Assembly (NCBI GenBank): GCA_020641055.1
Contig: CP067345.1
Coordinates: forward strand, 326,001-390,000
Direction of reading: 5' to 3'
Length of the DNA stretch: 64,000 nucleotides
Origin: Clostridioides sp. ES-S-0010-02
GTDB lineage: Bacteria > Bacillota > Clostridia > Peptostreptococcales > Peptostreptococcaceae
Shown: piece by piece, positions 45,064 to 56,328 of the stretch
Position numbering within the stretch: position 1 is the first letter of the stretch
Layout of the letters: every line of letters starts with the position of its first letter
Position numbers and translations under genes: made by a program
The notes under the pieces: generated by a model
What the model was told of the DNA's origin: nothing
Databases searched by the model: none
Seen by the model: the letters and a program-made list of their open reading frames with translations, nothing else

Positions 45064-46103
45064 ATGAAGACTATTATAAGTAATATTGATATAAATAATA
45101 TTGATTATGAGGAAATAAAAATACAAGCAAAACTTCTTAGAGAAGGTAAGACGGTTATTTTTCCAACTGAGACAGTATATGGATTAGGTGCAAATGCATT
45201 AGATGAAAATGCAGTAAAGAAGATTTATGAAGCTAAAGGTAGACCTAGTGATAATCCACTTATAGTCCATATTTATGAAAAAGAAGAAGTTTATGATTTA
45301 GCTAAAGATATAAGTGATAAAGCTAAACTTGTTATGGAAAAACTTTGGCCAGGGCCTATAACCATAATACTAAATAAAAAAGATATAATTCCATATAGAA
45401 CTAGTGGAGGACTTGATACAGTTGCAATAAGAATGCCTTCTCATATTATTGCCAGGGCAATAATAAAAGAAGCAGGCATACCTATTGCAGCTCCTTCTGC
45501 AAATATATCAGGGAGACCATCCCCAACAAAAGCGAAACATGTATATGAAGAAATGAATGGAAGAGTTGATGGAATAGTTTTAGGAGGAGATAGTAACTTT
45601 GGACTAGAATCAACTGTATTAGACCTTACAGAAGAGATTCCTATGATATTAAGACCTGGAAGTATAACTAAAGAAGTCTTAGAAGAAATTCTTGGTGAAG
45701 TAAGTCTTGACCCATCATTAAGTAAAAAGAAGATAATCAAAAAGCCAAGGCTCCAGGAATGAAATATAAACATTATTCACCAAATGCAGACGTATATATT
45801 ATATCTGGCAAAAGGGAGAATGTAGCAACAAAGATTAATGATATGATAAAATCTAATAAAGAAAAAGGTCTAAAAACAGGTGTAATGTGCATTAGTAGAA
45901 ATAAAGAGTTTTATAATGGAGAAGTAATAGATTTGGGGAGTACTCTTGAGGAAGTAGCAAGTAATTTGTTTGATGCTCTCATAGAAATGGATAAAAAAGG
46001 TATGGATGTTATATATTCTGAGGAATTTCCTAAGAGCGGTGTCGGACAAGCAATTATGAATAGATTACTTAAGTCAGCAGGATATAAAGTAATAAAAGCT
46101 TAA
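45064..46103 (+). pseudogene. sua5: sua5/tsaC-type gene interrupted by a one-base frameshift
   Basis: L-threonylcarbamoyladenylate synthase makes the intermediate for t6A37 of tRNAs. The N-terminal YrdC catalytic domain is intact in 45064-45762 (KxR/SxN-type residues, PTETVYGLGANAL, KGRPSDNPL, PSANISGRPSPT). At about 45744 the frame ends in KKPRLQE-stop, where the family linker K-A-P-G-M-K-Y-K-H-Y would be. One extra A in CCAAGG would restore KPKAPG and join 45759-46103, the C-terminal Sua5 domain. The two frames overlap as ATGA. The N-terminal part alone resembles E. coli TsaC and may still work. The start ATG 45064 has a weak ribosome site. It could be a true mutation, a strain variant or a sequence error. 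Confidence 0.8.
45759..46103 (+). CDS. Sua5 C-terminal domain fragment, ATGA-coupled to the YrdC part
   Basis: 114 residues starting MKYKHYSPNADVYII, the standard beginning of the Sua5 C-terminal domain after its linker. The ATG overlaps the upstream TGA stop (ATGA at 45759-45762). Re-initiation could therefore make a separate polypeptide, although no good ribosome site is present. It lies in the -1 frame relative to the YrdC part. Confidence 0.6.
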   Translation: MKYKHYSPNADVYIISGKRENVATKINDMIKSNKEKGLKTGVMCISRNKEFYNGEVIDLGSTLEEVASNLFDALIEMDKKGMDVIYSEEFPKSGVGQAIMNRLLKSAGYKVIKA

Positions 46104-46119
46104 AAAGGAGTTGTGAAAT

Positions 46120-46569
46120 ATGAATATACTTATTGTATGTACAGGAAATACTTGTAGAAGTCCTATGGCTGAAGTTATATTAAAGAAAGCTATTGAGGAG
46201 TCTGGAAAAAATATTGAAGAATATTGCATATCCTCAGCAGGTATATCTACAGCAAATGGTATGGATGCTTCTAATAATTCTATAGAAGCTTTAAAAGAGC
46301 TTGGAATAGATTTATCAAATCATAAAAGTAGAGTAATTACTAAGGATTTATTAGATAAATCAGATATCATACTAACAATGACTAAATCTCATAAAGAAAT
46401 TTTAGTCCAAGCAGTTCCAAAATGCAAAGAAAAAGTGTATACTTTTAAAGGGTTCGCAAATCAGGATGAGTCAGATATATCTGACCCATTTGGTGGAAGC
46501 TTGGATACTTATAGAGATACTATGAAAGAAATAATATATTCTGTCAACCAAATAGTAAAAAATATATAA
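46120..46569 (+). CDS. ywlE: Low-molecular-weight phosphatase, YwlE-like (protein arginine phosphatase type)
   Basis: 149 residues. The catalytic loop is C7-T-G-N-T11-C-R13-S. Thr at position 11, instead of Ile, is the feature that gives YwlE its specificity for phospho-arginine. The acid is D122 in DPFGG, as in YwlE rather than DPY in tyrosine phosphatases. It would oppose a McsB arginine kinase; none is in this window. AAAAAGGAG lies before the ATG. Its position after sua5 and before rpiB matches the B. subtilis ywlC-ywlE-ywlF order. Arginine specificity is inferred from motifs. Confidence 0.9.
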   Translation: MNILIVCTGNTCRSPMAEVILKKAIEESGKNIEEYCISSAGISTANGMDASNNSIEALKELGIDLSNHKSRVITKDLLDKSDIILTMTKSHKEILVQAVPKCKEKVYTFKGFANQDESDISDPFGGSLDTYRDTMKEIIYSVNQIVKNI

Positions 46570-46585
46570 AACGGAGGATAAAGAA

Positions 46586-47038
46586 ATGAAAATAGGATTA
46601 GGCTGTGACCATGGAGGATATAATTTAAAAAAAGAAATAATAAACTATTTAGAAGGAAAAGGGATTGAATGTGTAGATTATGGAACTAAGAATGCTACAG
46701 ATTCTGTTGATTATCCTGCGTATGGAGAAATAGTTGCAAATGCAGTTATAGATAAAGATGTAGATTATGGAATATTATGCTGTGGTACAGGGATAGGAAT
46801 ATCTTTAGCTGCCAATAAAGTTCCTGGAATAAGATGTGCAGTTGTATCAGATGTATTTTCTGCAAAAATGTCAAAAGCACACAATGATGCAAATATGTTG
46901 TCATTAGGTGAAAGAGTTTTAGGTAAAGGTTTAGCACTTGAAATAGTTGAGGCTTGGATTAGTACAGATTTTGAAGGTGATAGACATGCTAGAAGAGTAA
47001 ATATGATTAAATCAATAGAAGAAAAACACAATAAATAA
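46586..47038 (+). CDS. rpiB: Ribose-5-phosphate isomerase B
   Basis: Interconverts ribose-5-phosphate and ribulose-5-phosphate in the pentose phosphate pathway, feeding prs. The 150 residues show the RpiB/LacAB pattern: [11 protein letters not shown] with D8 and H9, the catalytic Cys loop [12 protein letters not shown] (C65/C66) and [21 protein letters not shown] lies before the ATG. It is packed between ywlE and upp. Confidence 0.95.
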   Translation: MKIGLGCDHGGYNLKKEIINYLEGKGIECVDYGTKNATDSVDYPAYGEIVANAVIDKDVDYGILCCGTGIGISLAANKVPGIRCAVVSDVFSAKMSKAHNDANMLSLGERVLGKGLALEIVEAWISTDFEGDRHARRVNMIKSIEEKHNK

Positions 47039-47073
47039 TAAAAATTACAGTTTTATCAGGAGGAATTATCAAA

Positions 47074-47703
47074 ATGAGCAAAGTGGTAGAGACAAACCAT
47101 CCATTAATACAACATAAACTAACTTTAATGAGAGATAAAAATACTGGTTCTAAAGATTTCAGAGAACTTTTAACTGAAATTGCAATGCTAATGGGATACG
47201 AAATAACAAAAGATATACCATTAAAAGATGTAGAAATAGAGACTCCTATTCAAAAAACATCATCTAAAGTTGTTGCAGGTAAAAAACTAGCTATAATTCC
47301 AATTTTAAGAGCAGGGCTTGGAATGGTAGATGGTTTAGTAAGTTTAATGCCTGCAGCAAAAGTTGGTCATGTAGGATTATATAGAGACCCAGAAACATTA
47401 AAACCAGTTGAATATTATTGTAAACTTCCTCAAGACATAGGAGAAAGAGATATAATAGTAGTTGACCCTATGCTTGCTACAGGAGGTTCTGCTGTTGCAG
47501 CAATAGATTTACTTAAATCTAAAGGAGCTAAAAGTATAAAATTAGCTAATTTAGTAGCTGCACCTGAAGGAATACAAGAAGTACAAAAATATCATGATGA
47601 TGTTGATATATATGTTGCATCAATTGATGAGAAATTAAATGAACATGGATATATAATTCCTGGTCTTGGTGATGCAGGAGACAGATTATTTGGAACTAAA
47701 TAA
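47074..47703 (+). CDS. upp: Uracil phosphoribosyltransferase
   Basis: Salvages uracil to UMP using PRPP. The 209 residues match UPRTase. Family motifs are [13 protein letters not shown], the [11 protein letters not shown] phosphate-loop region, the PRPP site [15 protein letters not shown] and the C-terminal [18 protein letters not shown], which binds uracil. AGGAGG lies before the ATG. A terminator follows. Confidence 0.97.
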   Translation: MSKVVETNHPLIQHKLTLMRDKNTGSKDFRELLTEIAMLMGYEITKDIPLKDVEIETPIQKTSSKVVAGKKLAIIPILRAGLGMVDGLVSLMPAAKVGHVGLYRDPETLKPVEYYCKLPQDIGERDIIVVDPMLATGGSAVAAIDLLKSKGAKSIKLANLVAAPEGIQEVQKYHDDVDIYVASIDEKLNEHGYIIPGLGDAGDRLFGTK

Positions 47704-47728
47704 AAATTAATAACTATAAATATTTATT

Positions 47729-47779
47729 GGGAACTTTCTTATATAGTAAAAATTATTTAATATAAGGAGGTTCCTTTTT
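47729..47779 (+). terminator. Terminator after upp
   Basis: Arms around GGAAC (47730-47734) and GTTCC (47770-47774), extended inside by CTTATAT/ATATAAG, then five T residues. The rest of the gap to 47995 is AT-rich, with small repeats of GAATT but no feature I can support. Confidence 0.7.
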
Positions 47780-47994
47780 ATATGTATTTTCTCATAATAA
47801 GAATTCTTGAATTGATAAATTTCTCGAATTGAGAATAAAAAGCTTTTACCAATTAATAAAGAATGGCTATTTTACTTGAGTTTACAAATTATGAGCAATT
47901 TTAAATATGGCATGTTAGTTGCTTACGATTAAATTGATATATATTAATTGAGTTTAAATTAAAATATTAATGATATTATTGGGAGTGATAATAC

Positions 47995-48810
47995 ATGAAA
48001 AAATGTATAGTAGTAAGAGGAGCTGGAGATTTAGCAACAGCAGTTATACATAAGTTACACAATAGTGGTTTTAAAGTGGTTGCATTAGAAATAGAAGAGC
48101 CTTTAGCAATAAGAAGACAGGTCTCTTTTTGTGAGGCTGTATATGAAAAGGAAGTTACTATTGAAGGTATAAAGTGTAAACTTTGTAAAAATAAAGACGA
48201 AATCGAAAAAACGTTATCTCAAGATAAAGTAGCACTTATTGTAGACCCAAAAGGAGAAAAACTATCTGAGATAAATCCAGTTGTTTTGATTGATGGAATA
48301 TTAGCCAAAAAAAATTTGGGTACAACTAAGGATATGGCTCCACTTACAATAGCTTTAGGACCTGGATTTTGTGCAGGAGAAGATGTTGATGTGGTCATAG
48401 AGACAATGAGAGGTCATAATCTAGGAAGAATAATAACCAGTGGTAGAGCTGAAAAAAATACAGGAATACCAGGTGCAATAAAAGGGATTTCTAAAGAAAG
48501 AGTAATACACTCAGAACATAGCGGAATAATGGAAAATGTATGTAAGATAGGCGATATAGTTGAAAAGGGTGATTTACTTTGTTATATTAATGATTATGGA
48601 CAAAAATATGAAGTTAGAGCAACAATATCTGGAGTTCTTAGAGGATTACTAAAAGAGGGAGCAAAAGTAAATAAAAATTTAAAAATATTAGACATAGACC
48701 CTAGAAAAGAGGAAGTTAAGAATGCTTTTACCATATCAGATAAAGCTAGATGTATAGCTGGAGGGGTTTTAGAAGCCATATTAAAAAATGGAATCTATCC
48801 AATAAATTAA
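47995..48810 (+). CDS. yqeB: YqeB/EF2563-type selenium-dependent molybdenum hydroxylase accessory protein
   Basis: 271 residues of the family found with selenium-dependent molybdenum hydroxylases such as purine/xanthine hydroxylase. The N-terminus VVRGAGDLATAVIHKLHNSG looks like a dinucleotide-binding loop and links to the XdhC-like family. A biotinyl/lipoyl-like beta domain lies near 180-215 (IVEKGDLLCYINDYG). The exact chemistry is not known. GGGAGTG precedes the ATG. It stands alone, with no selenium or molybdenum genes beside it in this window. Confidence 0.85.
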   Translation: MKKCIVVRGAGDLATAVIHKLHNSGFKVVALEIEEPLAIRRQVSFCEAVYEKEVTIEGIKCKLCKNKDEIEKTLSQDKVALIVDPKGEKLSEINPVVLIDGILAKKNLGTTKDMAPLTIALGPGFCAGEDVDVVIETMRGHNLGRIITSGRAEKNTGIPGAIKGISKERVIHSEHSGIMENVCKIGDIVEKGDLLCYINDYGQKYEVRATISGVLRGLLKEGAKVNKNLKILDIDPRKEEVKNAFTISDKARCIAGGVLEAILKNGIYPIN

Positions 48811-48873
48811 TTTATGATAAATAAGACTATTAATATTTCATTAAGGTGATATAATAAATTTAATAGATTAAGG

Positions 48874-48924
48874 AGAGCATATAAAGGGTATTTAAAATTT
48901 AAATGGTAAAAATGCTCTTTTTTT
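48874..48924 (+). terminator. Terminator after yqeB
   Basis: AGAGCAT (48874-48880) pairs with ATGCTCT (48912-48918), with an AT-rich inner part, followed by a seven-T run. Confidence 0.65.
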
Positions 48925-49037
48925 ATTGGACATTCAATTGACATGTGTATATAATATAAAAATAAGTATTTATTTAGGAAGAAATCTAATAAATATATAT
49001 GAGACCAGTACATAAACAAAGAGGAGAAAAGTAAATT

Positions 49038-49475
49038 ATGAGACCATCATGGGATGAATACTTTATGGAAATTGCAGAAGTGGTAAAAAAGCGTTCAACT
49101 TGTATTAGGAGACAAGTAGGAGCTGTTATTGTAAGAGATAAACAAATTCTAACAACTGGATATAATGGTTCCCCAAGAAATCTTGAACATTGTGAAAATA
49201 TTGGGTGCAAAAGACAGGAACTAAATATTCCTTCAGGAGAAAGACATGAACTGTGTAGGGCATTGCATGCTGAGCAAAATGCTATAATACAGGCTGCCCA
49301 TAATGGTATTAGTGTAGCTGGAGCAACTTTATATGTTACTACAAGACCTTGTGTTTTGTGTGCAAAAATGTGCATAAATGCAGGGATATTGAAAATTGTT
49401 TATGAAGGCGATTATCCAGATGATATGTCTACAGAATTGTTAGAAGAAGCAGGAATAGAACTTATAAAATTCTAG
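49038..49475 (+). CDS. Deoxycytidylate (dCMP) deaminase, ComEB-like
   Basis: Converts dCMP to dUMP for thymidylate synthesis. 145 residues with the zinc cytidine-deaminase site: H77-A-E79 (catalytic Glu) and P-C105-x2-C108. An inserted Cys/His group (H51, C52, C57, and H70/C73 region) matches the second zinc site of many dCMP deaminases. GAGGAG lies 9-10 nt before the ATG. The gene is called comEB in B. subtilis. Here it precedes the ATP synthase operon. Confidence 0.93.
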   Translation: MRPSWDEYFMEIAEVVKKRSTCIRRQVGAVIVRDKQILTTGYNGSPRNLEHCENIGCKRQELNIPSGERHELCRALHAEQNAIIQAAHNGISVAGATLYVTTRPCVLCAKMCINAGILKIVYEGDYPDDMSTELLEEAGIELIKF

Positions 49476-49568
49476 TAGATAAATTTTTAGTGAATAATTT
49501 TAGAATGACAATAAACGATAAAATTTGACACTGAAATACATGCTCATGAAATGATTAAAAGAAAGTGT

Positions 49569-49597
49569 TTGAAAAATAATCAGATTAGTAGTAAGAT
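49569..49597 (+). promoter_or_regulatory. Promoter candidate for the ATP synthase operon
   Basis: TTGAAA (49569-49574), 17-bp spacer, TAAGAT (49592-49597), ~75 nt upstream of the first atp gene. The -10 is only moderate. Confidence 0.4.
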
Positions 49598-49674
49598 ATA
49601 TTTTATAATTAAATAAATTTATGATATAGATTAATTACATGTTATTTATTTTGTAATAATGAGGGATACTATTT

Positions 49675-49902
49675 ATGAGTAAAAAAAATACACATATGGA
49701 AATTGCAAAGCTGTTTAGTTTAATAAGTCAAATAGGATTGATGATTGTAATATCAATATTAGGATGTACTTTCTTAGGAAAATTTTTAGATAGTAAATTA
49801 AATACAAGTCCAGTTCTAACAATAATATTTTTACTGTTAGGGGTTGGAGGTGCTTTTAGTGGTGTTTATAAAACTCTGATAGTATATACACGAAGGAAGT
49901 GA
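49675..49902 (+). CDS. atpZ: AtpZ/AtpI-family small membrane protein
   Basis: 75 residues with two membrane helices (~14-34 and ~44-66) joined by the conserved loop GKFLDSKLNTSP. The AtpZ family sits at the head of many atp operons and has been linked to Fo assembly or Mg/Ca handling; its role is not settled. GAGGGATA lies before the ATG. It begins the operon, 4 nt before atpI. Confidence 0.85.
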   Translation: MSKKNTHMEIAKLFSLISQIGLMIVISILGCTFLGKFLDSKLNTSPVLTIIFLLLGVGGAFSGVYKTLIVYTRRK

Positions 49903-49906
49903 TATA

Positions 49907-50293
49907 TTGGATATAAAATTACTTAACCAAGTAAGGTCAGTAACAAAGGGTATAGTAATATTTGATGTAATTTTAATTGTGCTAATGTTGATAACATCAA
50001 CATTAAGTAAGCCAGTATTTTTAGGACTTATATTTGGCTCTATAATAGCTATGTTAAATTTTAGATTATTAGCAATCTCACTAGAAAAAACAGTGTCATT
50101 GCCAGCTGGAAAAGCACAAGCTTATGCATCAGCACAATATACCATTAGGCTATTTATAATGGCAGTTGTTCTATTTGCTTCAGCTAAGGTTCCACATTTA
50201 AATATAATCGGAACAGCACTAGGATTATTGAGTACAAAGTTTGTCATATTATCAAAAAACTTTATAAATAAATTAAAGAGGAAGGAGGCGTAA
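49907..50293 (+). CDS. atpI: ATP synthase protein I
   Basis: 128-residue membrane protein with four hydrophobic segments. It starts at TTG 49907 after GAAGGAAGTG. AtpI helps assemble the c-ring in some bacteria. The conserved LGLIFGSIIAMLNFRLLA segment supports the family. It lies between atpZ and atpB, 2 nt from atpB. Confidence 0.85.
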   Translation: MDIKLLNQVRSVTKGIVIFDVILIVLMLITSTLSKPVFLGLIFGSIIAMLNFRLLAISLEKTVSLPAGKAQAYASAQYTIRLFIMAVVLFASAKVPHLNIIGTALGLLSTKFVILSKNFINKLKRKEA

Positions 50294-50295
50294 GT

Positions 50296-51000
50296 ATGAG
50301 TCAAGCGCATTATTATCTCATAGGAAACTTTAAAATTAGTGAAACAATACTAGTGAGTTGGGGAATAATGGCCTTTTTAGCGATAGCATCTTATTTTTTA
50401 ACTAGAAATTTGAAAAAAGTTCCAACCAGTAAAGTTCAAATATTTTTGGAATTTGCAATAGGTGGTCTTGCTAAAATGGTTACAAATGTTATGGGTAAAA
50501 ACACAGTAAAAAGAATGCCATATATGATACCATACATAGGAAGTTTGTTTTTATTTTTCGCGTGCTCAAATTTAAGCCCATTACTTGGATTAAGATCACC
50601 AACAACCGACCTAGATACAACTGCTGCATGGGCAATGATTACATTTTTTATGATTTATTTTGCAGGAGTTAAATTTAAAGGAGTATCATACTTTAAAGAA
50701 TTGGCTCAACCACTTGCCATAATGTTACCAATTAACATTATAGGTGAGTTAGCTAGACCAATATCATTAAGTTTCCGTCCATTTGGAAATATCTTAGGTG
50801 GAACAATTATAATGGGTCTATTTTATCAACTTTTAGGTTTTATATCTAGTCTAATACCAGGATTATCAATACCAATTGGACAGATACTAATACCAGTACC
50901 ATTACACTTGTACTTCGATTTATTTGCAGGATTGTTACAAGCATATATATTTATAATGTTAACAATGGTGTTTATATCAAGTGCAGGGGAATTAGATTAA
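50296..51000 (+). CDS. atpB: ATP synthase Fo subunit a
   Basis: Stator channel subunit of Fo. The 234 residues have about five or six membrane helices. The essential Arg lies in [15 protein letters not shown], with the neighbouring residues used for ion access, and [18 protein letters not shown] forms the C-terminal helix. AAGGAGG precedes the ATG. With the Na+-type c subunit next to it, it probably conducts Na+. Confidence 0.96.
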   Translation: MSQAHYYLIGNFKISETILVSWGIMAFLAIASYFLTRNLKKVPTSKVQIFLEFAIGGLAKMVTNVMGKNTVKRMPYMIPYIGSLFLFFACSNLSPLLGLRSPTTDLDTTAAWAMITFFMIYFAGVKFKGVSYFKELAQPLAIMLPINIIGELARPISLSFRPFGNILGGTIIMGLFYQLLGFISSLIPGLSIPIGQILIPVPLHLYFDLFAGLLQAYIFIMLTMVFISSAGELD

Positions 51001-51070
51001 GAAATCAACTTATATTAAGATAAAAAATAAAAAACAATTTAAATTTTTAAATTTTAAGGAGGAAATAATT

Positions 51071-51331
51071 ATGGAAACAGCAATAGTAGCGGCAGCATCA
51101 GCAATAGGAGCAGGAATAGCAGTTGCAACAGGTATAGGTGCAGGAATTGGTCAAGGTGTAGCAGCAGGTAAGGCAGCAGAAGCAGTAGGAAATCAACCAG
51201 AAGCTAAAGGTGATATAACTTCAACTTTATTACTAGGTGTTGCTATAGCAGAGTCTTCAGCAATATATGGCTTGGTTGTATCAATAATACTTCTATTCGT
51301 AAATCCATTCTTCAAATACTTAGGAATGTAG
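51071..51331 (+). CDS. atpE: ATP synthase Fo subunit c with Na+-type ion site
   Basis: 86-residue double-helix hairpin that forms the rotor ring. Compared with the Na+-binding c subunit of Ilyobacter tartaricus (Q32, E65, S66, Y70), this protein has Q28 (GIGQG), E61, S62 and Y66 (AESSAIYG), so all key Na+ ligands are kept. The polar loop is [15 protein letters not shown] lies before the ATG. Large hairpins separate it from atpF and could raise its yield above the other subunits. Confidence 0.96.
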   Translation: METAIVAAASAIGAGIAVATGIGAGIGQGVAAGKAAEAVGNQPEAKGDITSTLLLGVAIAESSAIYGLVVSIILLFVNPFFKYLGM

Positions 51332-51348
51332 ATTTAGTCCTTAAATAT

Positions 51349-51425
51349 TTTGAGATAGGTTTTATAGATAAATCATCTCAAACTTATAATCATGAGATGA
51401 ATTTTATCATCTCGTGATTATAAGT
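51349..51425 (+). repeat. Two nested or competing hairpins between atpE and atpF
   Basis: Hairpin 1: TTTGAGAT (51349-51356) with ATCTCAAA (51375-51382). Hairpin 2: a 19-bp stem, 51382-51400 with 51407-51425, one G-U, 6-nt loop. GAGAT and ATCTC occur alternately, so the middle segments can pair in more than one way. No T run follows. Confidence 0.75.
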
Positions 51426-51454
51426 AGTTATGATTTATGGAAAGGAGGATAATT

Positions 51455-51952
51455 ATGGAGAAAGCACTAGTAGGTATAACATGGGAATTTGTATTCCAAA
51501 TTGTTAATACTTTTATAATATTTTTACTTCTAAGAAAGCTTTTATTTAAGCCAGTTTTAAATATAATCCAATCAAGAGAAAATGATATTAAAAATGACTT
51601 AGCAGAAGGCGAAAAAGCAAAAAACGAAGGATTGGCACTAAAAAAAGAATATGAGTCAAAAATCAATTTTGCTAAAGACGAAGGTCAAGAAATCATAAAA
51701 CAAGCAACTATAAGAGCAGAGAAAAAATCAGATGACATAATAAGTACTGCAAAACAAGATGCTCTTAATATAAAAGATAAAGCAAGCAAAGATATAGAAC
51801 AAGAAAAACAAAAGGTTATGAATGAAATTAAGAGTGATATATCAAATATAGCACTACTTGCAGCATCTAAAGTTATTGAAAAAGATTTAGATAAATCTAA
51901 ACATGAAGAATTGATAGAAAACTTTATAAAAGAGGTAGGGGAGGCTAAATGA
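51455..51952 (+). CDS. atpF: ATP synthase Fo subunit b
   Basis: Peripheral stalk subunit. I start at ATG 51455, 6 nt after AAAGGAGG; the ATG at 51437 precedes that site. The 165 residues have one membrane helix (~8-27), then a long charged coiled coil (~35-150) rich in Lys, Glu and Ala. The stop overlaps atpH as ATGA. It lies after the atpE hairpins. Confidence 0.95.
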   Translation: MEKALVGITWEFVFQIVNTFIIFLLLRKLLFKPVLNIIQSRENDIKNDLAEGEKAKNEGLALKKEYESKINFAKDEGQEIIKQATIRAEKKSDDIISTAKQDALNIKDKASKDIEQEKQKVMNEIKSDISNIALLAASKVIEKDLDKSKHEELIENFIKEVGEAK

Positions 51953-52494
51953 TAAACGTAGTAGCAAATAGATATGCCGAAGCCCTGTTTCAATTAGGAG
52001 AAGAAGAAAATTCAACTGATATATTATTTAAAGAATTAGAAAAAGTAGTAGATATGATGACTAAAGTTAGCAAAGATTTCTACAAAGTTTTAAAATCACC
52101 ATTAGTTTCAAAATCAGAAAAGAAAAACTTGGTAGAAATCATTTTTGATAAGGAAGTAAGCTCTAACATAAAAAATTTCTTAAAAGTTTTGGTAGATAAA
52201 GATAGAATAGCGTTTTTGGAAGACATAGAGTTAGCTTATAAAGACTTATTAAATAAGAAAAATAATATAATTGATGGTGTCGCAATAAGTGCGATTCCAA
52301 TGAGTGAAACAGATATTAAAGAACTTGAAGTTAAACTTTCAAACAAATACAACAAAAATGTTACTATAGAAAATGTAGTTGACAAGACTATACTAGGGGG
52401 AGTTCTAGTTAGACTTGGAAATGAGCAGATAGATGGCACTGTAAAAACTCGTCTAGATAAGATGAAAGAAAAGCTATCTGAAGTAATATCTTAA
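51949..52494 (+). CDS. atpH: ATP synthase F1 subunit delta
   Basis: 181-residue subunit that joins the stalk to the top of F1. The N-terminal helical bundle begins [13 protein letters not shown], and the C-terminal region has [23 protein letters not shown], the family signature. The start overlaps the atpF stop, so translation is coupled. AGGGGAGG lies just upstream. Confidence 0.95.
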   Translation: MINVVANRYAEALFQLGEEENSTDILFKELEKVVDMMTKVSKDFYKVLKSPLVSKSEKKNLVEIIFDKEVSSNIKNFLKVLVDKDRIAFLEDIELAYKDLLNKKNNIIDGVAISAIPMSETDIKELEVKLSNKYNKNVTIENVVDKTILGGVLVRLGNEQIDGTVKTRLDKMKEKLSEVIS

Positions 52495-52510
52495 GAATGG
52501 CGGTGAACCC

Positions 52511-54013
52511 ATGAACTTAAAACCTGAAGAAATAAGTTCTATAATTAAACAGCAAATAAAGAATTATGAGAATAAAGTTGAATTGACAGATACAGGTAGT
52601 GTTTTAACCGTTGGGGATGGTATAGCTAGTGTATATGGATTAGAAAAAGCTATGTCTGGTGAGTTACTAGAGTTCCCAGGTGAAGTATATGGTATGGCAC
52701 TTAACTTAGAAGAAGAAGTAGTTGGAGCTGTTATACTTGGAGATGACAGTGGAATAAAAGAAGGCGATATAGTTAAGAGAACTGGAAGAATAGTTGAAGT
52801 TCCAGTTGGAGAAGCCTTAATAGGTAGAGTTGTAAATTCTCTAGGTCAGCCAATAGATGGAAAAGGACCTATAGCTTGTACAAAAACTAGACCAGTTGAA
52901 TCTGAAGCACCTGGTATAATAGATAGAAGATCTGTTTATGAGCCATTACAAACAGGTATAAAATCAATAGATTCAATGATACCAATTGGTAGAGGTCAGA
53001 GAGAGTTAATAATAGGTGACAGACAAACTGGTAAAACATCTATAGTTGTCGACACTATATTAAATCAAAAAGGAAAAGATGTTATCTGTATATATGTAGC
53101 AATTGGGCAAAAACGTTCTACTATAGCTCAATTAGTTAGCTCATTAGAAAAAGGTGGAGCTTTAGACTATACAATAGTAGTTTCAGCAACAGCATCTGAA
53201 TCAGCGCCACTTCAATATATAGCACCATACGCTGGAGCAGCTATGGGTGAAGAATTTATGTACAATGGAAAACATGTGCTTATAGTATATGATGATTTAA
53301 GTAAACAAGCCGTTGCATATAGAGAAATGTCATTATTACTTAGAAGACCACCAGGACGTGAGGCATATCCTGGAGATGTATTCTACTTACATTCAAGATT
53401 ACTTGAAAGAGCAGCTAAGTTATCTGATGAATTAGGAGGAGGCTCAATGACTGCCTTACCTATAATAGAAACTCAAGCTGGAGACGTTTCTGCGTATATA
53501 CCAACAAATGTTATATCTATAACAGACGGTCAAATATACTTACAACCAGAATTATTCTATTCAGGTGTAAGACCAGCAGTTGACCCTGGTATATCAGTAT
53601 CGAGGGTTGGTGGTTCTGCGCAAATTAAGGCAATGAAAAAAGTTGCAGGTACATTGAAACTTGCATATTCACAATATAGAGAGCTTGCAGCATTCTCACA
53701 ATTTGGTTCTGACTTAGATGAAGATACTAAAAAGAGACTTGCTCAAGGTGAAAGAATCGTTGAGATATTAAAACAAGGTGAGCATCAACCAATAAAAGTT
53801 GAAAATCAAGTTATGATAATATACGCTGTTATAAATAATCACTTGGAAGATATTCCAATAGATAATATAGCTAGATTTGAATCAGAATTGTATGCATTTG
53901 TAGATAATAATTATCCAGAAATATCAAGAAAAATATTAGATGGAGAAGACTTCACTCATGATTTAACAGATGCAATAAATGAATTTAAAGAAAAGTTTGT
54001 TGTTGAAGTATAA
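52511..54013 (+). CDS. atpA: ATP synthase F1 subunit alpha
   Basis: Non-catalytic nucleotide-binding subunit of F1. 500 residues. Beta-barrel N-terminal domain, P-loop GDRQTGKT at 169-176, then the catalytic-interface Arg region in [11 protein letters not shown]. The C-terminal helical domain follows. GGCGGTG lies before the ATG. Confidence 0.97.
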   Translation: MNLKPEEISSIIKQQIKNYENKVELTDTGSVLTVGDGIASVYGLEKAMSGELLEFPGEVYGMALNLEEEVVGAVILGDDSGIKEGDIVKRTGRIVEVPVGEALIGRVVNSLGQPIDGKGPIACTKTRPVESEAPGIIDRRSVYEPLQTGIKSIDSMIPIGRGQRELIIGDRQTGKTSIVVDTILNQKGKDVICIYVAIGQKRSTIAQLVSSLEKGGALDYTIVVSATASESAPLQYIAPYAGAAMGEEFMYNGKHVLIVYDDLSKQAVAYREMSLLLRRPPGREAYPGDVFYLHSRLLERAAKLSDELGGGSMTALPIIETQAGDVSAYIPTNVISITDGQIYLQPELFYSGVRPAVDPGISVSRVGGSAQIKAMKKVAGTLKLAYSQYRELAAFSQFGSDLDEDTKKRLAQGERIVEILKQGEHQPIKVENQVMIIYAVINNHLEDIPIDNIARFESELYAFVDNNYPEISRKILDGEDFTHDLTDAINEFKEKFVVEV

Positions 54014-54040
54014 TCCTTTTTAAAAAAGGAGGTAAATTAA

Positions 54041-54919
54041 TTGGCAGGAGCTGGAATTAAAGCGATTAAAACACGTATGGGGAGTGTTGAAAGTACAAAA
54101 CAAATAACTAAAGCAATGGAACTTGTTGCATCTTCTAAGCTTAGAAAAGCAAAAGAAAAAGCTGAAGATTCAAGAGAATACTTTAATACTTTGTACGATA
54201 CAGTAAAAGATATTGCCCAAACAACACGTGGAGTTAGAAATGAATTTTTAAAAGTAAGAGAAGTAAAAAATAAATGCTATATAGTGGTAGCTGGAGATAG
54301 AGGTCTTGCAGGTGGATACAATTCCAATGTATTAAAGGAATCTGTATCTCACATGGAAGGAAAAAAAGAAACAGTTATCACAGTAGGAAAGAAGGCACAC
54401 GAGTTTTTTTCTAAGAGAAATTACAATATAGCAAAAGATATAAATAGTGTTGAAGCTTGTGGATATGAAGAAGCGATAGAAATTTCACAAACTGTTATTG
54501 ACCTGTATAAAAAAGGTGAAGTAGATGAAGTTTATATAGCTTATACAAAGTTTAAATCAGCGTTATTACAAGAAGTTGAAGTTTTAAAATTGCTTCCATT
54601 GGTGTTTGAAAAAGATACAGATGACCATGGAATTGTAATAAAAGAAGAAAAACAAAATAAATCGAAAGTACAATATATACCATCAGCAGAAGCAGTCTTA
54701 AGTTATATTGTGCCTCAGTTTGTATCAGGTACAATATATGGTGGGATTTTAGAATCTTTTGCATCAGAGCAAGGAGCTAGAAGAACTGCGATGGAATCAG
54801 CCACAGATAATGCGAATGAAATGCTATCTAATTTAGAGTTAAGTTATAACAGAGCAAGACAGTCAGCTGTAACTCAAGAAATAACAGAGATAGTTGGTGG
54901 AGTTGAAGCTCTAAAATAG
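54041..54919 (+). CDS. atpG: ATP synthase F1 subunit gamma
   Basis: Rotor shaft of F1. 292 residues from TTG 54041, after AAGGAGG. The N-terminal coiled helix IKAIKTRMGSVESTKQITKAM and the C-terminal helix RARQSAVTQEITEIVGG are the family signatures. The middle Rossmann-like part includes AGDRGLAGGYN. Confidence 0.95.
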   Translation: MAGAGIKAIKTRMGSVESTKQITKAMELVASSKLRKAKEKAEDSREYFNTLYDTVKDIAQTTRGVRNEFLKVREVKNKCYIVVAGDRGLAGGYNSNVLKESVSHMEGKKETVITVGKKAHEFFSKRNYNIAKDINSVEACGYEEAIEISQTVIDLYKKGEVDEVYIAYTKFKSALLQEVEVLKLLPLVFEKDTDDHGIVIKEEKQNKSKVQYIPSAEAVLSYIVPQFVSGTIYGGILESFASEQGARRTAMESATDNANEMLSNLELSYNRARQSAVTQEITEIVGGVEALK

Positions 54920-54928
54920 GGAGGTTAG

Positions 54929-56326
<1,398 letters not shown>

Positions 56327-56328
56327 TC

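Noticed and set aside
45725-45760. Programmed -1 frameshift in sua5
   Set aside because: ATC AAA AAG lacks the homopolymer needed for a strong slippery heptamer, and no clear stimulator stem follows. A plain one-base deletion explains the data better, though this is not excluded.
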